Assembly (NCBI RefSeq): GCF_003182595.1
Contig: NZ_PDNZ01000007.1
Coordinates: forward strand, 165,001-194,122
Reading direction: 5' to 3'
Length of the DNA stretch: 29,122 nucleotides
From: Prosthecochloris marina
GTDB taxonomy: Bacteria; Bacteroidota; Chlorobiia; Chlorobiales; Chlorobiaceae
A model generated the notes under the pieces. It was not told the origin of the DNA, searched no databases, and worked only from the letters and a program-made list of their open reading frames with translations. Shown piece by piece: positions 8,309 to 15,219 of this stretch. The position numbers and the translations under genes were made by a program. How positions within the stretch are numbered: the first letter of the stretch is position 1; each line of letters starts with the position of its first letter.

Positions 8309-9503
8309 AACAGCAAGGGATCGACTGAGATTCGCAGAGTCCGTTGCATTGTTAGCGATGATGATGTCCCTCGCCGCCTTGTCTATCGATGCCGTACTTC
8401 CAGCCCTTCCGATAATAGGTAACGAACTTGGCATTCAGCATGACAATACCAACCAGTTGATTATTTCCTTACTCTTTCTCGGTATGTCAGGCGGTCAGAT
8501 CTTCTATGGTCCTCTATCGGATGCTGTGGGAAGAAAACTCGCAATTTATACCGGTTTTGTCATCTTCATTTCAGGAACACTCTTGTCCCTTTTTGCCCCC
8601 TGTTTCACCATGATGCTCGCAGGGCGGTTTCTCCAGGGTTTGGGTGCCGCAAGTCCCCGTGTTGTTTCAATAGCAATTGTGAGAGATCAGTACGAAGGAC
8701 AAAAAATGGCGCAGGTCATGTCTTTCATCATGACAATTTTTATCATCATACCGATCCTTGCTCCAGCGCTCGGTCAGCTGATCCTTTCAATTTCGAGCTG
8801 GAGATCGATTTTCGCATTATTTCTGTTCCTCGCTCTTTTCTCGTTTACCTGGTTCTTGTTCCGGCATCCTGAAACTCTTGACAAAAGAAAACGTGAACCT
8901 TTTTCCATAAGCAGGATCATATCCAGCATCCGTGAAGTTTTGAGCATTCGCCAGTCATTCGCCTACACCATCATATCTGGCCTGGTTTTCGGTTCCTTTC
9001 TCGGTTATCTGAACTCTTCACAGCAAATCCTGCAAATACAATACGGTCTTGGCGAGAAGTTCCCGCTGTATTTCGGTATTCTAGCCATTGCCTTCGGAGC
9101 CGCAACGTTGATGAACTCGAAACTTGTTACGTTTTTCAGCATGAAAAAACTTGTCCAGCTTGCAATGCAAGCACTCGTTGCACTCTCTGCAATTTTTCTT
9201 ATTATCTCCCTGATACAAAACGGGCATCCTCCACTCTCGTCATTCATACTGTACCTGATCCCCCTTTTTTTTACCATCGGCATCCTGTTCGGCAACCTCA
9301 ATGCATTGGCGATGGAACCTCTCGGCCATATAGCGGGTATAGGAGCATCGACAATCGGTTCACTTTCGACATTCGCAGCCCTTGCAATCGGTACGGTTAT
9401 CGGCCAAAGCTATAATGGAACCATCCTACCGCTCATTGCAGGTTTTCTCCTGCTCGGTAGCGCATCTCTTGTAATCATTCAGTTGGCGAACAGAAAACGT
9501 TGA
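8298..9503 (+). CDS. Bcr/CflA-family multidrug efflux MFS transporter
   Basis: A proton-driven major facilitator protein of the inner membrane, 401 residues with about twelve hydrophobic segments. The drug:H+ antiporter signatures of the Bcr/CflA (DHA1) branch are visible: an N-terminal ALSIDAVLPALPIIGNELG helix 1, motif A as GQIFYGPLSDAVGRK in the helix 2-3 loop, RFLQGLGAASPRVVSIAIVRD in helix 4, and PILAPALGQLI in helix 5. The start ATG overlaps the end of the DinB-like gene by 11 bases, with AAAGGA ten bases upstream. The pairing suggests export of a conjugate or toxin handled by the DinB-like protein, which is inference. The substrate cannot be read from sequence. Confidence 0.88.
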   Translation: MSSKTARDRLRFAESVALLAMMMSLAALSIDAVLPALPIIGNELGIQHDNTNQLIISLLFLGMSGGQIFYGPLSDAVGRKLAIYTGFVIFISGTLLSLFAPCFTMMLAGRFLQGLGAASPRVVSIAIVRDQYEGQKMAQVMSFIMTIFIIIPILAPALGQLILSISSWRSIFALFLFLALFSFTWFLFRHPETLDKRKREPFSISRIISSIREVLSIRQSFAYTIISGLVFGSFLGYLNSSQQILQIQYGLGEKFPLYFGILAIAFGAATLMNSKLVTFFSMKKLVQLAMQALVALSAIFLIISLIQNGHPPLSSFILYLIPLFFTIGILFGNLNALAMEPLGHIAGIGASTIGSLSTFAALAIGTVIGQSYNGTILPLIAGFLLLGSASLVIIQLANRKR

Positions 9504-9610
9504 GTGCACGATCCTTCAGTATACCGATCAGGCCACACTGCCTTACGAGAGAGGCTTGGTTCACAAGTCCCGATTCACGTAAAAACGCGGGAAAATGAAC
9601 AGAAGTGCTT

Positions 9611-9988
9611 TTATGTTCGTGAGTGCAATCCGATAGCATTGCCTTCCGTATCAAGTACCATCGCAACAAATCCATATTCGCCGATGCTTGATTTCTCCTG
9701 TAAAACGTGGCCACCTTTTTCAACAGTTTTTCGACAGGTATCATCGATGTCAGGTGATGTAAAGTATATCAATGTTCCTTTGTCCGAAGGGACATATCCC
9801 GCCCCCTTTACAAGGCTTCCAGGGGCACCTGCTTCATCCTCTTTCATGGGAAACCAAGACATTTTCAGCTCACCCATTTCCTGCTCGTCAAGCACAACGC
9901 CAAACACATATTCATAAAAATCCATAGCCCGTTTCATATCCAAAACAGGAATTTCAAACCAGCCAACCTGATTATAGTTTACCGCCAT
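9611..9988 (-). CDS. VOC-superfamily (glyoxalase/bleomycin-resistance fold) protein
   Basis: A 125-residue vicinal oxygen chelate protein with two paired beta-alpha-beta-beta-beta modules. The first begins QVGWFEIPVLDMKRAMDFYEYVFG, the second GTLIYFTSPDIDDTCRKTVEKGG, ending GFVAMVLDTEGNAIGLHS, the normal VOC pattern. The close family is the small uncharacterised COG3324-like group often annotated as glyoxalase. The frame is open upstream to 10033, but I chose the ATG at 9988 because it gives the usual N-terminus and has a G-rich ribosome site just upstream. It is convergent with the MFS exporter, with about 107 bases between their ends. The substrate is unknown; detoxification would match the neighbourhood but is not shown. 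Confidence 0.85.
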   Translation of the reverse strand: MAVNYNQVGWFEIPVLDMKRAMDFYEYVFGVVLDEQEMGELKMSWFPMKEDEAGAPGSLVKGAGYVPSDKGTLIYFTSPDIDDTCRKTVEKGGHVLQEKSSIGEYGFVAMVLDTEGNAIGLHSRT

Positions 9989-10286
9989 GATCCCCCCTGC
10001 ATTTATTTTTCTCGAAATTGAACGTCTGTACAACCGATCCTATTGTGATACGACAACGCCCCCTTTTTCATGCAACTCTATTCCCCTCTGTCCATAAATT
10101 TGTTTCTTATGCAGGAATGTTACTGACAGAAATGATCTAACGCCACGAATGTGACTAGTGAACAAAGCACTGAAAATTGAACACCGAAAAAAATAGGGAA
10201 ACAATAAAGAGAGGCGAGAAAAGCGGAGACATTTCTGCATGATCACAAAGCAGTCAACGCTATCGGAAAGGTTTCAATCAAGTCAA
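9989..10286. other. Intergenic region between the VOC gene and pagL-like gene
   Basis: About 300 bases without a convincing gene. A 68-codon minus-strand frame (10040-10246) is rich in Phe, Arg and Ser, has no ribosome site and resembles no family. No strong hairpin, tandem repeat or promoter consensus stood out. It presumably holds the VOC gene promoter and the 3' end of the pagL-like transcript. Confidence 0.35.
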
Positions 10287-10895
10287 TCAATAACTGAAAG
10301 AAATACCGGTAATGAACGCATTGGTATTGATACCATCATTGGGGTCACTGAAACCTGCGTTGGACAGATGCCTGAAACGATATCCTGCGTTAAAAGCAAG
10401 ATCGTGAGTTAGCTCAAACTGAAAACCTGCTCCGAACTGGCTCATAAAGTTGAACCCGTCGTCACCCTGCTCAACGGTATCGATACTGAAATATGCAGGC
10501 CCTGAACTGATTTCCCCGTAAAACGAAATCTCGTCTGTCAGAGGAGTGATATACCGAAAACCCACATTCAAGCCTGTTTCAACCCCATCATCAGGCGCAA
10601 TGATCGTGTTTACAAACGGTTCAATGCCAAACTGCAAGACACCAGGGCCACTTATTCCAACAAATTCACTGATATCGAAGCCGACTCTCACGGAAAAAGG
10701 AATAACTTCAAGATCATCATCTCTTTTCAACTCTCCCCTTGCATACCCTGAGCTGAAAGAAAGCTCACTGAAACGAAAAGGCTCGGTCCGGTCGGTAAAC
10801 GCATGGACTCTTGTGCTGCTATCCGCCGAAGCAACCTGAGGCAAAAGAAAAAAGCAAGAAAATACAAGTTTGATGACAACTTTTCTAACGTGCAT
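10287..10895 (-). CDS. PagL-like outer-membrane lipid A deacylase (acyloxyacyl hydrolase family)
   Basis: A 202-residue protein with a signal peptide (KLVFSCFFLLPQVASA, cleavage near residue 24) followed by alternating amphipathic strands that end in an aromatic residue (GISFSY), as in an eight-stranded outer-membrane barrel. The near-C-terminal signature YRFRHLSNAGFSDPNDGIN matches the PagL family, which removes the 3-O-linked acyl chain from lipid A. His176 and Ser178 match the catalytic His and Ser. The third catalytic position, Glu in Pseudomonas PagL fourteen residues after the His, is Asn190 here. Activity is therefore uncertain. It stands alone, divergent from yjbQ. Family assignment is good and function moderate. 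Confidence 0.78.
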   Translation of the reverse strand: MHVRKVVIKLVFSCFFLLPQVASADSSTRVHAFTDRTEPFRFSELSFSSGYARGELKRDDDLEVIPFSVRVGFDISEFVGISGPGVLQFGIEPFVNTIIAPDDGVETGLNVGFRYITPLTDEISFYGEISSGPAYFSIDTVEQGDDGFNFMSQFGAGFQFELTHDLAFNAGYRFRHLSNAGFSDPNDGINTNAFITGISFSY

Positions 10896-11166
10896 ATGCT
10901 TGTCAGCGCTTAAATGATCAGAGGTTAGGACCTACTTTCCTTCTTTCATTATACAAAAACAAAATGAAAATCGCATATTCTGCGCAAAAGGATTCAAACC
11001 ATGTAACACCCTTTTAACAAGCATCTCGAGAATCCTCTTTAAAACAGCCATTAAACCACTTTCACCTCGGGCTTTATTGCCATCCGCCTGCGATCTTTGT
11101 ACATTTCGTTTGGTTTTCCTAATTCTCAACCCGGTCCGCTCTACATTTCAGAATCCCATTACTTCT

Positions 11167-11592
11167 ATGGAATATCTCACAAAAAACATCGTTCGTGAAA
11201 CTGTCGAAGCAATCCAGATTATCGATATCACCGACGAAGTCCGTGAATTCGTTGCGTCATGCGGCCTGAAAAAGGGACAGCTCACTCTTGTAAGCCAGCA
11301 CACAACAGCATTCATCAATATTAACGAGCAGGAAACCCGGCTGCTTGAAGACATGGTAATTTTTCTCAAGCGCCTCGTCCCAAAAGATGGTGAATATCTG
11401 CACAATATCGCCCCTATCGACGGGCGTGACAACGCACACTCACATCTTATGGGCCTTTTCATGAACAGTTCCGAAACGATTCCTTTCGAGTCAGGGAAAC
11501 TTCTTCTCGGCAAGTGGCAATCAATCTTTCTTGTGGAACTCGACGGCCCACGTCCCAGGCGCAGCGTTCTCATGCATATTTCAGGCATATAG
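11167..11592 (+). CDS. YjbQ/UPF0047 family protein
   Basis: A 141-residue member of the YjbQ (UPF0047, COG0432) family, some members of which show weak thiamine-phosphate synthase activity and are annotated as secondary thiamine-phosphate synthase. The conserved core is complete: VSQHTTAFININE with the family histidine, DGRDNAHSHLMGLFMNSSE, and a C-terminal LLLGKWQSIFLVELDGPRPR followed by VLMHISG. I chose the ATG at 11167 because it aligns with the family start (MEYLTKNIV); the open frame reaches 11077 but encodes nothing family-like. There is no ribosome site. dxs follows 283 bases later on the same strand; Dxs uses thiamine diphosphate and its product feeds thiamine synthesis, which makes the neighbourhood suggestive only. 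Confidence 0.88.
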   Translation: MEYLTKNIVRETVEAIQIIDITDEVREFVASCGLKKGQLTLVSQHTTAFININEQETRLLEDMVIFLKRLVPKDGEYLHNIAPIDGRDNAHSHLMGLFMNSSETIPFESGKLLLGKWQSIFLVELDGPRPRRSVLMHISGI

Positions 11593-11875
11593 TTCCCTGC
11601 GGAACGACGTCCAAAAGTTGTCAAGAAGTTGGAATCAGACAATTACCCTGTCTTATGAGAGGACAAGCCACTTGCAAAAAAGCAGATTCAGTGGGATTGA
11701 AAATCCCGAAAAGTGCTTATAAAATTTCGTCACGTGGAACCGGGAGCCTCATAATCCCGTTAAATGAAAATAAGTAAACACAACCAATCCTTGCCTATGT
11801 TAGACCAAAAGCTTGTAGTTGTCGCTTTAGTAACTGCATGTGCCGCAACCAGCATAGGTCACAAGAACACCACTC

Positions 11876-13855
11876 ATGGAAAATCTACCACCGGCTACGG
11901 TAAATGGGAAATATTCTTTCCTTTCGAAAATCCATTCTCCTGAAGATCTTAAAAAGTTCAAACCCGAAGAGCTTCAGAAAATAGCTGATGAATGCAGGAC
12001 CTATCTTATCGATGTCATAGCTGAAAACGGAGGGCATTTCGGTTCAAGCCTTGGAGTTGTTGAAATGACCGTGGCTCTCCATTACGTTTACAAAACTCCT
12101 TATGACAAAATAATCTGGGATGTCGGCCATCAGGCTTACATTCATAAAATATTGACCGGTAGAAAAGATCTGATGCATACCAACAGAAAATTCAATGGTA
12201 TTGCAGGTTTTCCTAAAATTTCCGAGAGCCCCCACGATGCTTTCGGGACAGGACACGCTTCCACCTCGATCTCTGCTGCTGCTGGACTTGCAGCAGCCAG
12301 GGATCTTTCAGGAAGTAGCGAAAAAATAATTGCTGTGATCGGTGACGGCAGCATGACGGGCGGGATGGCTTTCGAGGCCATGAACCATCTTGGAGATACC
12401 AAAAGCGATGTTCTGGTGGTCCTCAATGATAATCAGATGGCAATCGCCCCAAGCACCGGCGGACTCAAGAATTATCTGGTCAACATCTCTTTTAATAAAA
12501 CCTACAACAAAGTCAGAAAATTCATCTGGGACTCAATCTCCTTGCTGAACAACGATCTTGGAGAAACTGCAAAACATGCTGTTCATAAAATCGAAGACGG
12601 TATAAAAGCCGCCCTGACCCCTGGAGCTTTTTTTGAAGCTCTTGGATTTCGCTATTTCGGACCTATCGACGGGCATGATACCGATAAACTGGTCAAAGCG
12701 TTTAAAGAAATGCAGGAGCTTCCTCATCCCAAACTCCTTCATGTAATCACAACAAAAGGCAAAGGCTTCAAACCTGCTGAAGACAACCAGAGCAAATGGC
12801 ACGCAAGCAGTGGAGGCTTTGACACCATTACAGGAAAATCCCTGAAAAAAGTCACAAAAACCTCACCGCTGAAATATCAGGATATCTTCGGCAGGACCTT
12901 GACGGAACTTGCCTCCAAAGATCACAGAATTGTAGGCATCACCGCTGCCATGCCCGGCGGAACATCGCTTGACACATTCCAGGTAGCCCATCCCAAACGT
13001 TTTTACGATGTCGGGATTGCAGAACAGCACGCCGTCACTTTCGCAGCAGGAATGGCTGCCAAAGGCTTTAAACCTTTCTGTGCCATATACTCGACATTTC
13101 TGCAACGGGCATACGATCAGCTTATCCACGACGTAGCGCTGCAAAAGCTTCCTGTTGTTTTCGCCATCGATCGAGCCGGTCTGGTAGGCGAAGACGGTCC
13201 AACCCACCATGGCTCTTTCGACCTTTCCTATCTTCATCCGGTTCCGAACATGATTGTCATGGCACCGAAAGACGAACAGGAACTCCGGGACATGATATAT
13301 ACCGCATCACAGTATAACGATGGACCTGTCGCCATCCGTTACCCGAGAGGCACCTGCAACGGTCTGAAGTTGAACCCCTACTTCTCTTCACTTGAAATTG
13401 GAAAAAGTGAGATCGTGCGAGAAGGTTCTTCCATTGCCATTCTTGCTATCGGTACCATGGTAGAAAAATCGCTTGAGGCCTCACACCTGCTTGAACAGGA
13501 AAATATCGATGCTCTTGTAGTAAATATGCGTTTTCTCAAACCTCTTGATGTCGCGATGGTTCACGCTATCGCTGAAAGTCACGAAAAAATAGTTGTCGTC
13601 GAGGAAAACAGTGTTATCGGAGGTCTTGGAAGTGCTGTAAACGACTATCTCAGGAAAGAAGGATTGTCAAATGAAACATTGACTCTTGGTTTACCCGACA
13701 AATTCGTTACTCATGGCAACATGAAAGATCTTTATCGAATGCTTGGGTTGGACCCCGAAAATATCTGCAGGCATATTAAAAGCTTTTACAAAGGCGCTGT
13801 TGCCGGAAAAAACGAGAGTAGCCAAAGCACTATCCGAACGGACAGATTTGCATAA
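11876..13855 (+). CDS. dxs: 1-deoxy-D-xylulose-5-phosphate synthase
   Basis: Dxs condenses pyruvate and glyceraldehyde 3-phosphate to DXP with thiamine diphosphate. This is the entry step of the MEP isoprenoid pathway, which supplies carotenoids, quinones and chlorophyll tails in phototrophs. The 659-residue protein shows the N-terminal LSKIHSPEDLKKF, GGHFGSSLGVVEMTVALH, the diphosphate-binding motif GDGSMTGGMAFEAMNH ending LNDNQMAI, and the transketolase-like pyrimidine-binding DVGIAEQHAVTFAAGMA with the catalytic Glu. AIRYPRG and the C-terminal transketolase domain (VVEENSVIGGLGSAV) follow. No ribosome site precedes the ATG. The last 70 bases overlap the end of pgpA on the opposite strand; the final 15 or so residues, rich in Ser, Thr and Arg, look like a non-conserved tail. 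Confidence 0.96.
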   Translation: MENLPPATVNGKYSFLSKIHSPEDLKKFKPEELQKIADECRTYLIDVIAENGGHFGSSLGVVEMTVALHYVYKTPYDKIIWDVGHQAYIHKILTGRKDLMHTNRKFNGIAGFPKISESPHDAFGTGHASTSISAAAGLAAARDLSGSSEKIIAVIGDGSMTGGMAFEAMNHLGDTKSDVLVVLNDNQMAIAPSTGGLKNYLVNISFNKTYNKVRKFIWDSISLLNNDLGETAKHAVHKIEDGIKAALTPGAFFEALGFRYFGPIDGHDTDKLVKAFKEMQELPHPKLLHVITTKGKGFKPAEDNQSKWHASSGGFDTITGKSLKKVTKTSPLKYQDIFGRTLTELASKDHRIVGITAAMPGGTSLDTFQVAHPKRFYDVGIAEQHAVTFAAGMAAKGFKPFCAIYSTFLQRAYDQLIHDVALQKLPVVFAIDRAGLVGEDGPTHHGSFDLSYLHPVPNMIVMAPKDEQELRDMIYTASQYNDGPVAIRYPRGTCNGLKLNPYFSSLEIGKSEIVREGSSIAILAIGTMVEKSLEASHLLEQENIDALVVNMRFLKPLDVAMVHAIAESHEKIVVVEENSVIGGLGSAVNDYLRKEGLSNETLTLGLPDKFVTHGNMKDLYRMLGLDPENICRHIKSFYKGAVAGKNESSQSTIRTDRFA

Positions 13856-14262
13856 ACACCTGCCAGCAGATCGTCAACCATAACTCCCCACCCTCCCGGC
13901 AATTTCTGAGCAAAATTGACCGGCTCGGGTTTCAGGATATCAAAAAAACGAAATGCTGCAAAACCCATCACGACAGGAAGCCATCCGACAGGCAGTAGCA
14001 AAAGAGCAATCCATTGCCCTGCAACTTCATCAATAGTTACCTGAGAAGGGTCGCGCCCGTAAATTTCCTCCATAACTCCGGCGGACCAAAGACCGACAAC
14101 AAAAACAACACCAACAGCCGAAACAGCTATTTCCAACTGCTGAAAGGCAGGAACTGCAGCGAAAAAAACAGCGGCAACGACACTGGTAACCGTCCCGGGT
14201 GCAAAAGGAAAAAAACCCAGCCCCGCACAGCTCCCCACAAATTTAGCAAAGAACGTTTTCAT
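13786..14262 (-). CDS. pgpA: Phosphatidylglycerophosphatase A
   Basis: PgpA dephosphorylates phosphatidylglycerophosphate to phosphatidylglycerol at the inner membrane. The 158-residue protein has the family signatures GLGFFPFAPGTVTS near the N-terminus, DPSQVTIDEVAGQW in the middle, RFFDILKPEPVNFAQKLPGGWGVMVDDLLAGVYANL toward the end (quoted in parts of the same motif), and four hydrophobic segments. It follows pgsA by 21 bases on the same strand, and PgsA makes its substrate, so the two form a clear pathway operon. Its 3' end overlaps the dxs 3' end by 70 bases in antisense, so the two transcripts must be complementary at their ends. Confidence 0.92.
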   Translation of the reverse strand: MKTFFAKFVGSCAGLGFFPFAPGTVTSVVAAVFFAAVPAFQQLEIAVSAVGVVFVVGLWSAGVMEEIYGRDPSQVTIDEVAGQWIALLLLPVGWLPVVMGFAAFRFFDILKPEPVNFAQKLPGGWGVMVDDLLAGVYANLSVRIVLWLLSFFPATAPL

Positions 14263-14283
14263 GGTTCAACTCTCTCAGCCACG

Positions 14284-14886
14284 TTAACGTGAAGGAGATG
14301 GACTCAACAGCCCTTTCCAGTTCTGCACAAGATATGAAATACCGGTGTAAACCGTATAAAGGGTAATCAAAAGCATGATAAAGTCCAGATAATCGGAATA
14401 CAGAACATCTTGCACCACCGCAGAAACGTATTCACCGGTAAAGGCCTCTTCCTTGAGCAGGATAAAAAGCATAATCACATATGCAAAAACGTTCTGTGTC
14501 AGCGTCTTGTACTTGGCCTCCCGGCTTGTCACCACAGGTTTGTTTTTCCACTCCGCATAGACACGTAAAACCGTCACAACAACATCACGCAACAGAACCA
14601 GCATCACCATCCACAGCGCCAGGTACCCTTCCCAGACATAGATCAGAAACGCTGCTGTAATGAGAAACTTATCTGCCAAAGGATCGAGAAACGCACCCAA
14701 TCTGCTGGTAAGGCCATATTTTCTTGCATGATAACCATCATAAATATCGGTCAGCGAGGCAAAAACAAAAACAACGACTCCCAGAAGCTTCATATACGGA
14801 GAATCAAGCAGAAGCAGAAACATAAAAACAGGGACAAGCAATATTCGCAGTGCTGTCAACTGATTGGGTAACGTCATGTGCTGCAT
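14284..14886 (-). CDS. pgsA: CDP-diacylglycerol-glycerol-3-phosphate 3-phosphatidyltransferase
   Basis: Integral membrane CDP-alcohol phosphotransferase that makes phosphatidylglycerophosphate from CDP-diacylglycerol and glycerol 3-phosphate. The full family motif D-x2-D-G-x2-A-R-x8-G-x3-D-x3-D is present, with D47, D50, G51, A54, R55, G64, D68 and D72. The N-terminal LPNQLTALRILLVPVF is typical of PgsA, and about five hydrophobic segments are visible in 200 residues. The start could be the ATG at 14886 or the one three codons later (MTLPNQ); neither has a ribosome site. pgpA follows 21 bases downstream and performs the next step. Confidence 0.93.
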   Translation of the reverse strand: MQHMTLPNQLTALRILLVPVFMFLLLLDSPYMKLLGVVVFVFASLTDIYDGYHARKYGLTSRLGAFLDPLADKFLITAAFLIYVWEGYLALWMVMLVLLRDVVVTVLRVYAEWKNKPVVTSREAKYKTLTQNVFAYVIMLFILLKEEAFTGEYVSAVVQDVLYSDYLDFIMLLITLYTVYTGISYLVQNWKGLLSPSPSR

Positions 14887-15219
14887 AACGCAAACATCGA
14901 TGGGTATTGTAAGAATCCTTTATTTGCGCTCAAGATAATGTATCCGCCTCACTTTCTCAACTCAAGCCATGAGGCTGTCTCAAAAGAACTGCTTCACGAC
15001 TATCGGTCACCATGCATATGTTTCCGGTAGAGAGTCATACCGCACTTCATGCCGCATCCATACTGACTTTCTTTGGAAGATGGATCCCCGGGTAATACCT
15101 GTAAAATAGTTGTTTATGATTTCATGGATCAGGCCCGAGGATGACTACATAAAGATAAATTGCCGGACTAATGAGACAACCTCAGTTGACAGTCTGAAGG
15201 ATACAAACACTCAGCACCA
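14887..15219. other. Intergenic region between mutS2 and pgsA, holding a transposon-like element
   Basis: No gene is supported in these 333 bases. Most of the stretch is the terminal-inverted-repeat element annotated separately at 14971-15183. Inside it lies a second imperfect inverted repeat, ATCCCCGGG (15084-15092) against CCCGAGGAT (15134-15142), 8 of 9 bases pairing around a loop of about 41 bases. The bases between pgsA and the element presumably carry the pgsA promoter; no consensus box is obvious. Confidence 0.4.
14971..15183. mobile_element. MITE-like element or IS remnant with terminal inverted repeats
   Basis: GAGGCTGTCTCA at 14971-14982 is matched by TGAGACAACCTC at 15172-15183, an inverted repeat with one mismatch in twelve. 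GAGGCTGTCTCAAAA-type ends are familiar from insertion sequences in several bacterial groups. The 213-base interior has no transposase-like frame, so this is best read as a miniature non-autonomous element or a decayed IS scar. I could not recognise a target-site duplication, which lowers confidence. Confidence 0.45.

Noticed and set aside
9989..10033. Longer N-terminus for the VOC protein
   Set aside because: The extra residues are not VOC-like and the internal ATG at 9988 has a G-rich ribosome site.
10040..10246. 68-codon minus-strand frame between the VOC and pagL-like genes
   Set aside because: Low-complexity Phe/Ser/Arg composition and no start signal; treated as chance.
11593..11875. 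TPP riboswitch or small RNA upstream of dxs
   Set aside because: Small stems (GGGATT/AATCCC near 11693-11707 and CGGGA/TCCCG near 11740-11757) are present, but no THI-box signature such as CTGAGA was seen.
11797..11945. Short plus-strand frame with a hydrophobic start overlapping the dxs start in another frame
   Set aside because: No ribosome site, it ends inside dxs, and the overlap with a firm gene makes it unlikely.
15082..15094. GGATCCCCGGGTA, identical to part of a cloning polylinker
   Set aside because: Only 13 bases match, the flanks do not, and it is better explained by the natural GC-rich inverted repeat it belongs to.
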